Shown here one piece after another: positions 11,001 to 20,781 of a DNA stretch of 64,000 bases. Numbering within the stretch: position 1 is the first letter of the stretch; the number at the start of each line of letters is the position of its first letter. The position numbers were made by a program, and so were the translations under genes. This DNA is from Punica granatum (Eukaryota; Streptophyta; Magnoliopsida; Myrtales; Lythraceae): positions 2,294,001 to 2,358,000 of the forward strand of contig NC_045133.1 in NCBI RefSeq assembly GCF_007655135.1. Direction: 5' to 3'. The notes under the pieces were generated by a model that was not told the DNA's origin, searched no databases, and saw nothing but the letters and a program-made list of their open reading frames with translations.

Positions 11001-12292
11001 GTCAGCTCGAGAGCTCTCTGAAGCACATTAGGTCAACCAAGGTAACAAGAAAAAGGAAGTATTTTCCACAAAACTAAGGAAATTGCCCAAGTAGTTGTTT
11101 CCGAATTCCGATATCTTAAGAGAGTACAGAGAGATATTGCTTCACTAAATTTGTTATGTAATTATGGGTATATTATAAGTCTGCTGTCAGTTTACGTCAC
11201 AACAATGTCGCATTGGCCTAAACAGAAGGCCCAAAAGCCCTTTTTAGAAACTTTTCGATACATGATGTTCTAAACTGATTACCCTCTTTACTATGAGGAG
11301 TGTCTGATGTATTAATTCTTGCATATGTATATCGCAGGATCAGTCCATGAATGATCAATTCACCGATCTTCAGAAAAGGGTATGCACGCACAGCTGCACT
11401 GCCATTATTATCTGGCTATGTAACTTAAATTTCTATCAAGACATATCTTCTTCTAGACTTCGCTGCTACTAAGATCAGGCAATTAGTATGTTACGATGAT
11501 GTTGGATGCATGTCATTAGACTTAGCTGCACGTGTGAATACCAGAAGTTCAGTTTGCTCTTCGTACAAGATTGAATTGATGAATTGGAACTTGGTTTATG
11601 CTGTAGGAACAAATGCTATTAGAAGCTAACGAATCCCTGCGAAGGAAGGTAAAATTCCAACTATATTGAAATTTCGGAACTGTGTATCTTTGCATTAAAA
11701 TCTGCTGCTATACCGTCATATCGTCCATATAAACTAACCCTAGCTTGAGACCAGAACCTAAATGTATCTCACTTTCACCCAGTTGGAGGAGAGCTGTGCC
11801 CATTTTCCTTTCCAGCTTTCTTGGGAAGCAGCCGGAGCTCAGCTCAATCTTCCGTATGGCCGAATTCCTGCTCCACAAGCAGAAGCCAATTTCTTCCATC
11901 CTCTTGACTGCAACTCGACTTTGCAAATCGGGTAACTTATCCATCATTTTCTTCTCGGTATTCTGAACGTTTGTCCAAGCACATGCTCATTAATTACAGC
12001 GCCCAGCCACGCAATCAAAACTATATATGAGCAGAAATGTTCACTAAGGAAAATACTTAAATCAATAGTAGTTTAGTTCTACGTGTCTTGGCTGACTATG
12101 TGAAAATATATAGCACGACAACGTGAAGCAGTCATACCCAATGCCAATGACATCAGGTGATGTCTTCAGTTAATTTGATTTGCATCATGTTCTTTTAGAT
12201 ACAACCAGATGGGATCAACTGATGATCAGGTGAATGCTGCATCCACCAGTCAAACCGTGACCGGATATATTCCTGGGTGGATGTTCAATTGA
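8010..12292 (+). CDS. SEPALLATA-like MIKC MADS-box transcription factor (8 exons, 251 aa)
   Basis: Exons: 8010-8194, 10319-10400, 10761-10822, 10942-11041, 11338-11379, 11607-11648, 11783-11931, 12199-12292; 756 nt, in frame to TGA. Lengths 185/82/62/100/42/42 match the MIKC pattern. Residues 1-60 are the DNA-binding, dimerising MADS domain ([18 protein letters not shown]...); about 90-171 form the K-domain coiled coil ([38 protein letters not shown]) used for tetramers; the C terminus has [15 protein letters not shown] and ends GYIPGWMFN, the two SEP tail motifs. SEP proteins act in the nucleus as partners joining floral-organ identity complexes on CArG boxes. The tail and KHIRSTK favour the SEP1/2/4 (LOFSEP) group over SEP3, though not decisively. 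Intron 2 starts with GC, not GT. A FUL-like gene follows on the same strand. Confidence 0.93.
8230..8780 (+). repeat. Four degenerate tandem repeats in SEP-like intron 1
   Basis: A unit of roughly 100-190 bases recurs four times: an A-rich GAAAAATGAAGACTTGATCT segment, a pyrimidine-rich TCTGTTCCATTG segment, then ACAAACCCTTTTCTTC. The ACTTGAT motif falls near 8314, 8485, 8585 (as GCTTGAT) and 8705. They lie in the 2.1-kb first intron, a region that often carries regulatory sequence in MIKC genes. Confidence 0.65.
10401..10760 (+). other. Non-canonical GC-AG intron (intron 2 of the SEP-like gene)
   Basis: The exon 2 end and intron start read ACACAG|GCAACT, fitting the strong GC-donor consensus AG|GCAAGT; the acceptor is CAAAGCAG. 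Only this donor gives an 82-nt exon with phase 0, which joins in frame to the 62-nt exon 3 starting AGCAGCTATCAGG. The nearest GT (10349) would remove 52 nt of conserved I-region coding sequence. Confidence 0.85.
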
Positions 12293-12756
12293 AGCATACA
12301 TGAAGCTTTCTTCCAAGCTCCAAGGATTGATGACACTCGACACTTCGTTCTACCTGCAACTGTTTTTATATATGAATTTACGGGCTTGCCTTTTCTGCTT
12401 TAACCTGTAAGTAGTGCCGCAAAGAATAAGTAGAGATTGTCCGAAGCTGTTTCCGAACAGCATAGAGGATATATCTACTGCTTTTGCTTTTTTCCTTTTG
12501 CTTGAGATCCATAAGATCCCTTTGGAGATCATGAGGTTTGTGGCTTGTTGATGACTGATATCAATTATGTAATCTTTTGTGTAAGTATATTTCGAGCTAA
12601 GAATTTATTTTTATCGATGAGATCACGGGTGTGTTCAGCTTATTGGTCCGGTCAAATTTGTGCTCAAGCATTGGGTTATCCTGGTTATGAAGCGCTCCGA
12701 GTGAACTTCGAACTCTTGCACGGTATAGTGACTAATAAAAGCTTTCACGTGGCAAC

Positions 12757-12937
12757 CAACAAAAGTGGTGGCTGAGTGGTAAGCAACTCGCCTCCATAAG
12801 AAGAATAACACAAGTTCGAACTCCGAAAATCGCACTTGTTGGGAGGGAGAATAATCTTTAATGCTCGATTTCCCGACTGGATTAGTCAAACCCTATCGAA
12901 CTTCTGGATACCATGGTACACACGAAAAAAAAAAAGA
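12757..12937 (+). mobile_element. tRNA-derived SINE with target-site duplication
   Basis: Internal Pol III promoter boxes are visible: an A-box-like GTGGCTGAGTGGTAAGC (12767-12783) and a B-box-like AGTTCGAACTCC (12813-12824). The body contains GACTGGATTAGTC, and the element ends in an A run (12924-12935). Flanks AGCTTTCACGTGGCAA (12740-12755) and AGCTTCCACGTGGCAA (12938-12953) are a long near-perfect duplication, as made by LINE-type target-primed insertion. Confidence 0.85.
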
Positions 12938-13050
12938 AGCTTCCACGTGGCAAACAGGGAGTGGAACTATCATAGGAGTTGACCGGCATTGATTGGCGTG
13001 GATTTTTCAGGACCAAAGCAAGTCAAAGAATATCACCAGGACTAGGAGAA

Positions 13051-13153
13051 GGCCCATTTCCATGCTGATGTTATGGCCCAGCCCAGTGGACTTCATCAGG
13101 AACAGCCCAAAACTAGGCCCAACTGAATTGGGCCAGTTGGATTGTGAGCCCAT
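13051..13153. promoter_or_regulatory. Cluster of GGCCCA/TGGGCC motifs
   Basis: About six GGCCCA, AGCCCA or TTGGGCC motifs fall within 100 bases (13051, 13075, 13081, 13103, 13116, 13129, 13147). GGCCCA (site II / UP element, bound by TCP factors) clusters in promoters of housekeeping plant genes, but no such gene is seen beside it. It could be a promoter relic. Confidence 0.4.
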
Positions 13154-13239
13154 ATCCTCGTCAAATATCACTATTCTACCTCTATTGTCCGCAATGATCA
13201 TGAAGATTCACGTGCAGTGCCCGCATCGTCAATTCAACC

Positions 13240-15140
13240 AATGATTATCGGCAGGTTGAATGTTCGACCTCATCAATCAGAATTCTCGCATATGAACCCC
13301 TCGATACCTCATCATCCCAGGAACCGATCGGGTATCGGATAATCTGTGCTGAGGGGTTTATGTCTTGCATGCTTTGTAAGTAATAATAATAATAAATAAA
13401 TAAAAAAAGGCTACCGAAAAGTTAAACGCATGGTGCCTTTCAAACCTCACTTTTGACTCATGCTTTGGGTTGAATCTGTGTGTTTTATAATCCACTGAGG
13501 AAATCTTCTTCCGTAATTTGTCATTTAGATTGGCCAATTCTTTTTCTTTTTTCTTTTTAAAGGGTCGAGGAAAACGAAAGAATTGATTGAACGGCTCCCA
13601 AATATACGGCGCGTCCCGGACAGTGGGATAGATAATAAAGTAAGATAAGGAATCAATTGAGATGCGTAAGAAAGCTGCATTTGCCCAAACAAGTTGGCAT
13701 GACATATAGAGACTTTTCTTTTCTGTGTGCATTTACCGAGTTGGCCCGAATAAATATCTTATAGCGTGAAATTGTTCATTCATAATATTCGAATCGAGAC
13801 TTTATTTAAAGCGAATGAACGCCGAACTGCTTAAATAACCTAATGACGTATATAAAGATCTTTTATCTTTTAAAGACACGTTTTCTCTATTTATTTCCTG
13901 GTACATTTTTGGTATCTTGTAATAGTAGCACTGTCGACGGTCGTGTAAATCTCTTGAGGACCACGGGTTCGATGATATTCTTTCCTTTGGTATGTGACAT
14001 CCGAGGTTCATCTAAATCTATTGATGACCATGAGTTCGATAATATTCTTACCTTTGGTACGTGACATCCGAGGTTCGTCTATAAGAGAAGAGAATCATGC
14101 CTATGGGAATTGAAGTCCGTAGACGTCGAACGAAAGAAAAAAAATATATCAAAAGATATAACTATGAGTTCGTCCTATAATTCGTGAAGTTTATATTTTT
14201 CTTTTATCTATATCTATGTCTATATTATCTATGTTTCGGGTGGTAGCTGGGTAACATTTGCTTTCCAGTACTGCCCATAGTAAAATAAGATTGAAAATGA
14301 TGAGCCACTGAATTAGATGGAAGTGGAGAGTAAATAATTCACATTATTTTTAACTACCCACTGTCCTAGCTATCTCTATCAATTTCTCAACTTCCTCTCC
14401 TCCTTCCTCTCTCCTCTTTCTCTCTTGTCTCTCTCTTTTTCATGGTAGCTCTCTTGCATCTGTCCTCTTACCATTCATCTTTTTAATTGTTAATTTTATT
14501 ATTTTTTATTCAATAAAAAATAAGTCATTTTTTGGGTATAAATCTTGATATTCGAAATTTCAATTGAGACCAGACTAATCCAGTTTAATCGAGTTGATGC
14601 ACTAAAAGGTAAAGTTCTCCCAATATGGATTTCCTTCATTCACAAGACTAAAAAAAAATCTTTCTTAACTCTATAAAAAATATCATTTTTTTTATAATAT
14701 ATACTTTAATATTACTAAAAATAACTATAGATTCTAATTATATATTTGCAAAGATTTTAAAGTAATATAAAAAGAGTTAAGTAAAGTCGCGCGGGCATAG
14801 CGCCAGCTGCCGTTTCTTGTCATGTGTAACAATTGTGAGCCACCTAAATTGTCGAAGTTCCGTACAACTTAGCATGATCCCAAGGACCAAAATATCTTAG
14901 TAGAGAATCCATTAAATTTATTGAAATTTGAAACTTATGGTGGATAGGACTGCCAGGTGACTTAATTATGAGTCGAGGGTCCCATTCTAATAAGCAGTAT
15001 CAAGCTTTAGTTACTTAAAGAGCCTTGGCCAAGCTGTTCCTTTTTCTTTGGATGAATAGGCCAAGGCGTGTATCTCGATTATTAAGCATGGCAGATGTCA
15101 TACTTGGTGAACAACCATATTTGTATATCTATATCTATCT
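13240..15140. other. Intergenic between the MADS genes, no gene seen
   Basis: No coding sequence supported. A unit of about 66 bases is tandemly duplicated at 13958-14085 (both copies with GTTCGAT...ATATTCTT and GTGACATCCGAGGTTC). A reversed SINE-like segment lies near 14540-14640. Confidence 0.5.
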
Positions 15141-15465
15141 ATCTATCTATATTTGTATCTATATCTATATGTGTATGAAAGGGTGGATCCGGCCATATAA
15201 CCTTAAAACGCTTCATTTTTTAATGAAATTTTCTCATTTTTTCAAACACAAATAGCAACAAATTATTTAACATGGATATAATTCTTTTAGATTAAGAGGT
15301 AAAAGATTTCTTATTTATTGTTATATCTTCTATAATGAACGCAGAAAGTAAATTGTATTCTTAATTTTTTTTTACAGAATAACTCAACTCATACAATAGT
15401 GCAAAAAAAAATCACACAGTTTCATGTTCTATACTGTACAACGCACGACCTCTACAAGTAGTACA

Positions 15466-16245
15466 ATATAAATCAGAGTTGTGGTGGGTTCGATCAGATG
15501 ATCTCAAAACGTTCAGATTTTGAATGAAAATTTCTCAAAATTTTGAGTTTGTAATTTTTATTATAATTTTATTAATTTTTAAACAATTTTAATAGATATT
15601 TTATGATAAGAGTCAAATAAAACATAATAACTCTCAAATTTCATGATGAGATAATGTTAGTTACATAATGAATTTTTTAAATTGAATGAATACTTTTTAT
15701 AAGATATTTAAAACCTTTTTTAGAAGATTTTATTATATATATAATATTCAATAATTTGAAATCCTTTTTAAGATAAAGACTAATATCTAATCACATAAAT
15801 AATAATATTAAAAATATTTATTGAAATAAATATATATTTTAGAAAATTTTATTATCTATATAATATTTAATAATAGCAAGTGTTTTATTTAAAATATAAT
15901 TAATATCTAATAAAATCAATGTGGGTATTAAATTAAATATATATTTATATATTTATATATGACATTTGTCCAAATAATATATTTATATGCATGATATAAG
16001 TATATAATGTAAATAAAATATGTGTTTGGTAATATATGGTTGCATGCCATCTTTCTTTTACTTATTTTATTGTTGAAATTCTAATAACATCAATCATATA
16101 TATCTTTTATAATATATATTTATCGATTGTAACTTACGATTTATAGCTATTCAAAACACGTATATGATATATAATAAAAAATTGACATAAAGTAAAAAAA
16201 TAGATCACGTTTTATCCCCGTGTAATGCGCGGTATCCACAGCTAG
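15466..16245 (+). mobile_element. Helitron-like non-autonomous unit 1
   Basis: The unit is very AT-rich and ends with a short GC-rich imperfect hairpin (CCCCGTGTAATGCGCGG, 16216-16232) about 10 bases before CTAG (16242-16245) followed by T. That is the layout of plant Helitron 3' ends, which insert between A and T. Its head (GTACAATATAAATCAGAG..., CTCAAAACGTTCAG) resembles the head of the next unit (GTAATATAAAATGGAGC..., CTCAAAACGCCTAG). The 5' boundary is approximate, and there is no Rep/helicase gene. Confidence 0.45.
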
Positions 16246-17495
16246 TGTAATATAAAATGGAGCTGTATTGAGCACGATTGGATAGCCTCAAAACGCCTAG
16301 TTTCTAAACGAAGTTTTCTCGAATTTTGAGTTTTCTTAAATTTTATATTAATTTTTTAATAAAAATGTTTTTAAAATTTTAAAAGATATGGTATGATAAA
16401 ATCCGGTTTTCTCCATTTTTTGAATTTTTAAAATTCTATGGTATTTTTTGACAAAATTGGAGAAATATAATATTTTCTATTTTTAAAATAAGATATTGTT
16501 GATTACACAATATTTAATTTGATAAATTACAAATATTTGAATTTTAAAAATAAAAGGAATATTTTTTATAAGGTATCTAGATAACGGGGTATCTTTAAAA
16601 TTTAGAAGATTTATTATCTATATAATATTTTATATTTGATAATCTTGAACCTTTTGCTTAAGATAAACATTTAATATCTAATCACATAATTATTAGTTCT
16701 AAAATAAGTATGTATTAAGATATGTCTATATATAATATAAATGTATTATATATATATTTTTCCTGATAATATATAGTCGCACGACCATGGGCGGAGCCAT
16801 TAAGGCTCTAGGGGGGGCAATTGCCCCCCCTCACCTTTTCATTTCTTAAAAATTTCACATATAAATTTGTAAAAATTTCAACTTTTGCCCCTAAAAAACC
16901 ATCAATGGCCCCCCTGAATTATTTTATTATTTGACTTTTGCCCCAAAACTTTTAATTTGCCCCCCTTGAACTTTATTTTTGACTCCGCCCCTGCGCACGA
17001 CTATCTCTCATATAGGATAATTTTTGAATTTGAAGTATAATTGAATGAATATTCTTTATTAGATATTGAAATAATAAATTATATTTGAATATTGAAAATT
17101 TTTAGAAAATTTTACCATCTATATAATATTTGATAATCTTAAATTTTTTATTTAAGATAAAATTATTATCTAATCAAATCGATATTATTATAATATAAAT
17201 ATTTATAAAATATGTGTTTATATAAGAATGACTAGATATTTTTACTTATTTTATTGGTAAATTTGAGTTAACATCAGTCATATGCATCAAATATAATATA
17301 TTTCTATTGATCGTAAATTACAATTTATATCAATAATTATATGTTGTTTTGGTAGGAATAACTACTAACTATATATTTTTGCTTACTTTATTGTTATAAA
17401 TAAGCATATATATATATATATAATATACTGCAACTGACAAAAAGAAAAAAAGACATATTGTTATACTTCGTGCAATATACGGACTTTGCGACTAG
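16246..17495 (+). mobile_element. Helitron-like non-autonomous unit 2, interrupted by a hAT MITE
   Basis: It starts directly after the CTAG of unit 1 and ends with hairpin-like CTTCGTGCAATATACGG (17467-17483) and CTAG at 17492-17495. Inside, AT-rich segments with AATATCTAATCACATAA and TTTTATTATCTATATAAT recur as in unit 1. A 208-bp hAT MITE is inserted at 16786. Identity rests on end structure and similarity to the neighbouring unit. Confidence 0.45.
16786..16993. mobile_element. hAT-type MITE, 208 bp
   Basis: Terminal inverted repeats CATGGGCGGAGCCA and (reverse complement of the right end) CAGGGGCGGAGTCA bound the element, which is flanked by a perfect 8-bp duplication CGCACGAC (16778-16785, 16994-17001). 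TIRs starting CA and 8-bp duplications are hAT hallmarks. The interior has runs of C and G next to AT-rich DNA and no ORF, so it would need a transposase in trans. Confidence 0.92.
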
Positions 17496-18372
17496 TGGAT
17501 ATATATACAGCAGGGAGTTGCATGGTTCTATGCCTGGTCAAGCTAGTATACCATGCAATAATTTTTCAGCCTAATATGGAGAATTATCATACCACATAAT
17601 GTACGATGTGGCAGGATCACTTGCTACAAGTGATCATCATATAAAAAAAAGCCAATTTCGCGTAACTAGCACCATTTCATAACTAAAATCGGATGTAAGG
17701 ATTGAGATAATCGAGAAATAATATATTGATACCAATGTAGGTTGGTTCAACTGGTTCGATATCTTTCATTGAAGCAAGGTATTAATTTCGAGTCTTGTGG
17801 ATTGATAAAATTCATAATTGCAAGGACTAATTGAAGTATATGCAAAAATTACAAAGATTCCGAAAATTTACATCGACAAAAGATAAATTGCCAATTTGAG
17901 TAATGGATATTCGTGGCCAAAAAAAAGAAAAAGAAAAAAAAGGATATTCATGACATGGGGTGGGGGGGAGGTAGCTAGCCCTTTTCCATTTATATCAACC
18001 ACTTATGCTATTCTTGTTTTAGCCAATCACGCGGATCCGCGCTGTGCCCTGTCCATCATTGGATGAGACAACACGCTCGGCATCTGGACCTCGTACTGGA
18101 CGATGATATGCTCCCGGGTGCACGTGAGCCCAGAACGATATGGTCCCTGGCCCCACACATTGACCTTTGGGACTACGTACACCCGGGTGATGGAATCTCC
18201 ACCGGCTGGCCCTCGAGCCCATGTGAATTCTTTTGTTTTATCAATAAATTGACGCCCAACCGAAAGACCCTGAGGTTTGTGCAAACAAAAATTTCTTTAA
18301 TTTCTATTTTTGGCTAACATTATCTTGAGGGACTCTCTAACGGTGCTAAGAGGACTCAATTTCCTGCCTTCC

Positions 18373-18434
18373 CAGCACCGTCGGATTGCCCTCGGCGAAC
18401 GAGAGGGTCTCATTGTACACATCCGACGGTGCTG
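18373..18434. other. Perfect 14-bp inverted repeat (hairpin)
   Basis: CAGCACCGTCGGAT (18373-18386) is mirrored by ATCCGACGGTGCTG (18421-18434), with a 34-base loop. It may be the core of a small MITE; no target-site duplication was found. Confidence 0.6.
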
Positions 18435-18642
18435 AGAGGAGAGGCCAGTGTGATGTCCTCATGACAACTTTAAAAGGTGTCACATCTTAAAATTTTTACC
18501 CTAAACTATGATTTCGTTTTTGTCGTTTTGTTAGACCAAATGCGTGTGGTAGAATAAAAAGTGTGACGCGGTAAGAATCTTGAAAATCGATCCGATGGTA
18601 GAAAAACTTCTATCCGTACAGCAATTCTTCTTCATGCTACAG

Positions 18643-18652
18643 CCAAAATTGG
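18643..18652. promoter_or_regulatory. CArG box CCAAAATTGG
   Basis: This decamer fits CC(A/T)6GG, the DNA site of MADS-domain proteins, 2.1 kb before the FUL-like start. A match this short can occur by chance in AT-rich DNA. Confidence 0.35.
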
Positions 18653-20266
18653 TTTTCGCTCGTGAAGTTAGGTGCATCTTCTTCGCTCACTTATTCCAGA
18701 AGAAATGTACGAAGTTTAAAATATTGTTCTCTTCTCAATGATATATTACCGAGAAATTTGAATCAAACTAAAACCATAGATGATATATAATTTTTTGTCG
18801 TTTTCTAGCTTCATTCTATTATTATACTTAAGTAGTTGCATGAAAAAAAAAAGTTATTGGATTACGCATTTGAGCACATTAGTTATAGCCTTATAAAATG
18901 CAAGAACACCTTCATATTTCGACTTTCTCTGCATTCAAACTATCTATGGGAGATAGATAGAATCATTCGAAAATGCATAGCCCTATAGTTAGACAAAATA
19001 TCCTTTACACTTACAACACAACCCAATTGTTTTAGGTTAATTAAAACCAATCATTCACGTGTCAAAACATCGTAAACTGTTTTTTTTAATAGTAACATCA
19101 AACATGGCCACTTCATGAGTGTCCCACATATATTCTCAAATTCTCAACCATGGATTGATCGAGGCGAAGGTTGAGGAGCACAACACAAATTTTAACTATA
19201 TATGAATTTTACATTTTATACTTATCTTTAATATAATTTCTTATCTTTGCCCCATAATTTAGAAAATTCATGTTTCTATTCAACCTCCAAGGATCTCGTG
19301 TCTTTATCCAAATCTTGTGTCTGTCCCTATACTCAATTGCCATCATGATCCAATAGGACAACCAGTTGAAGGTTGCACTAAAACAAACAATCATAGAGCG
19401 CGATGCTCTCTATCATCTCGGGAAAGAATACAGTTATGGACAACTCAACTAGAGAAACTGAATCGAGAGACATCACTTACTTTTCAAGAAATTTGTCTCC
19501 TTCATCGCGTGACTTCGTTTCAAATTTTCATTTCTCATTTTAGAAAACACATTTAAAGGAGGCCCATTTGGTTCGATGTAATCTTTGGACTTTCCCAAGA
19601 AAATCCGAACTTTTACTGGTATTTTTCAGCGTTTGATTGCAAAACTAACCATCGTAATTATTTTATCGAGTTAAAACTTTATAACTGTTGTGGGTAAATA
19701 CTTTGCATTCGAAACCGGTGGGATTCTCATATTACAATGAGATTACGCACGTACATCTTATCTTATCTTTATAAAATAAATCTTGTATTATATTCTCACC
19801 CGCACTCATATTATTCCAGTATATTTTCCGAACATAACAAATCACATTTTGGCCTACAATTCAAGAAAAAAATTATTACGTGATTGGATTTTCCCTATGA
19901 TCTTCAAGTTCCATACAATTTAACAATATTCGAACTAGACACCCTCCCTAATAAATTGCACACTGGTAACTCGTTCGTAGTTCCTCAAAATAATAATAAT
20001 AATAATAAATTATATGCATTTCTCACTACTTACTATTAATGTTATTTATTATATTGTTATAATTATTTTGAAGAAGACGAAACGAAACAAACCTCGGGGA
20101 AGAAAAATCTATCGCGCGGATTCACAGCAGCAGAAATCCAAAGCCTCGGTCTAGTCTAGACTGGTTCTTCCTCATCCTCTTCATCCTCTTCCCCCCGTCC
20201 GTACGGAACAACGTTGTCTGTGTACCGTCCACTGCGTTGCATGGAGGGTGAAAAGGGACGAAAAAG

Positions 20267-20271
<5 letters not shown>

Positions 20272-20318
<47 letters not shown>
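20272..20318. repeat. (GA)n microsatellite upstream of the FUL-like gene
   Basis: About 23 GA units lie roughly 460 bases before the start codon. Long GA tracts in plant promoters are recognised by BASIC PENTACYSTEINE proteins; that this one works so is inference. An inverted pair, AAGCGGTTTC and GAAACCGCCTT, follows at 20321-20363. Confidence 0.85.
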
Positions 20319-20320
<2 letters not shown>

Positions 20321-20493
20321 AAGCGGTTTCAAGTTGGTGAAACTGTTTTAGTGAAACCGCCTTTCGACAGCTTTTCATTCGAAAAGTAGCCCCCCCCAAG
20401 CCAATCAGATTTGGACAGCGTTTTCAAAGAAACCTCCTGGTTTCACAAAAACCACCCTCCCCCCAAAGCGGTTTTCCTTCCCCAAGCCTTTTC

Positions 20494-20559
20494 TATTTAT
20501 GTATGTAATACCCGAACTCCCCCTCGTCCTCTCTCACTTGCTTTCCTTCTCCACTTCTT

Positions 20560-20590
<31 letters not shown>

Positions 20591-20657
20591 TGAGCTCGCT
20601 CATGGTCATGGTCGCCTCCATCGCCAGATAAAGCAAGCTTAGCAGATGCCCACATAA
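20494..20657 (+). promoter_or_regulatory. FUL-like core promoter and leader with GA tract and two uORFs
   Basis: A TATA-like TATTTAT (about 20494-20500) precedes a second AG tract of 13 units (20565-20590). Two short upstream ORFs follow: ATG 20602 to TAA 20631 (nine residues) and ATG 20646 to TAA 20657 (three residues), both before the main ATG at 20782. If transcription starts about 30 bases after the TATA-like site, both uORFs and the GA tract are in the mRNA and could lower translation. Confidence 0.5.
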
Positions 20658-20781
20658 AGATATTCTCTGATCTTCTGCTGCTTTTCCTTCTTCTTCTTCT
20701 TCTTCTCGATCTTCTTCGTTCTGTTGTAGCTAGAGAGAGAGGAGAGGGCGTGAAAAGTACTGAATTTTGAGTTGGGTTTCA

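Larger units (their letters stand above)
17500..20270. other. Upstream region of the FUL-like gene, no gene seen
   Basis: No supported coding sequence. Contents: a SINE-like segment near 17735-17830, a GC-richer stretch (18020-18240) with overlapping shadow frames, an inverted repeat at 18373-18434, a CArG box at 18643-18652 and an (AAT)n run at about 19988-20010. Confidence 0.5.

Noticed and set aside
12757..12937. Functional tRNA gene
   Set aside because: Only A/B-box-like motifs; no cloverleaf, plus A tail and target-site duplication, so a SINE.
18019..18317. Overlapping frames on both strands in a GC-richer stretch
   Set aside because: No motif, no splice partners, and three frames equally open; explained by base composition.
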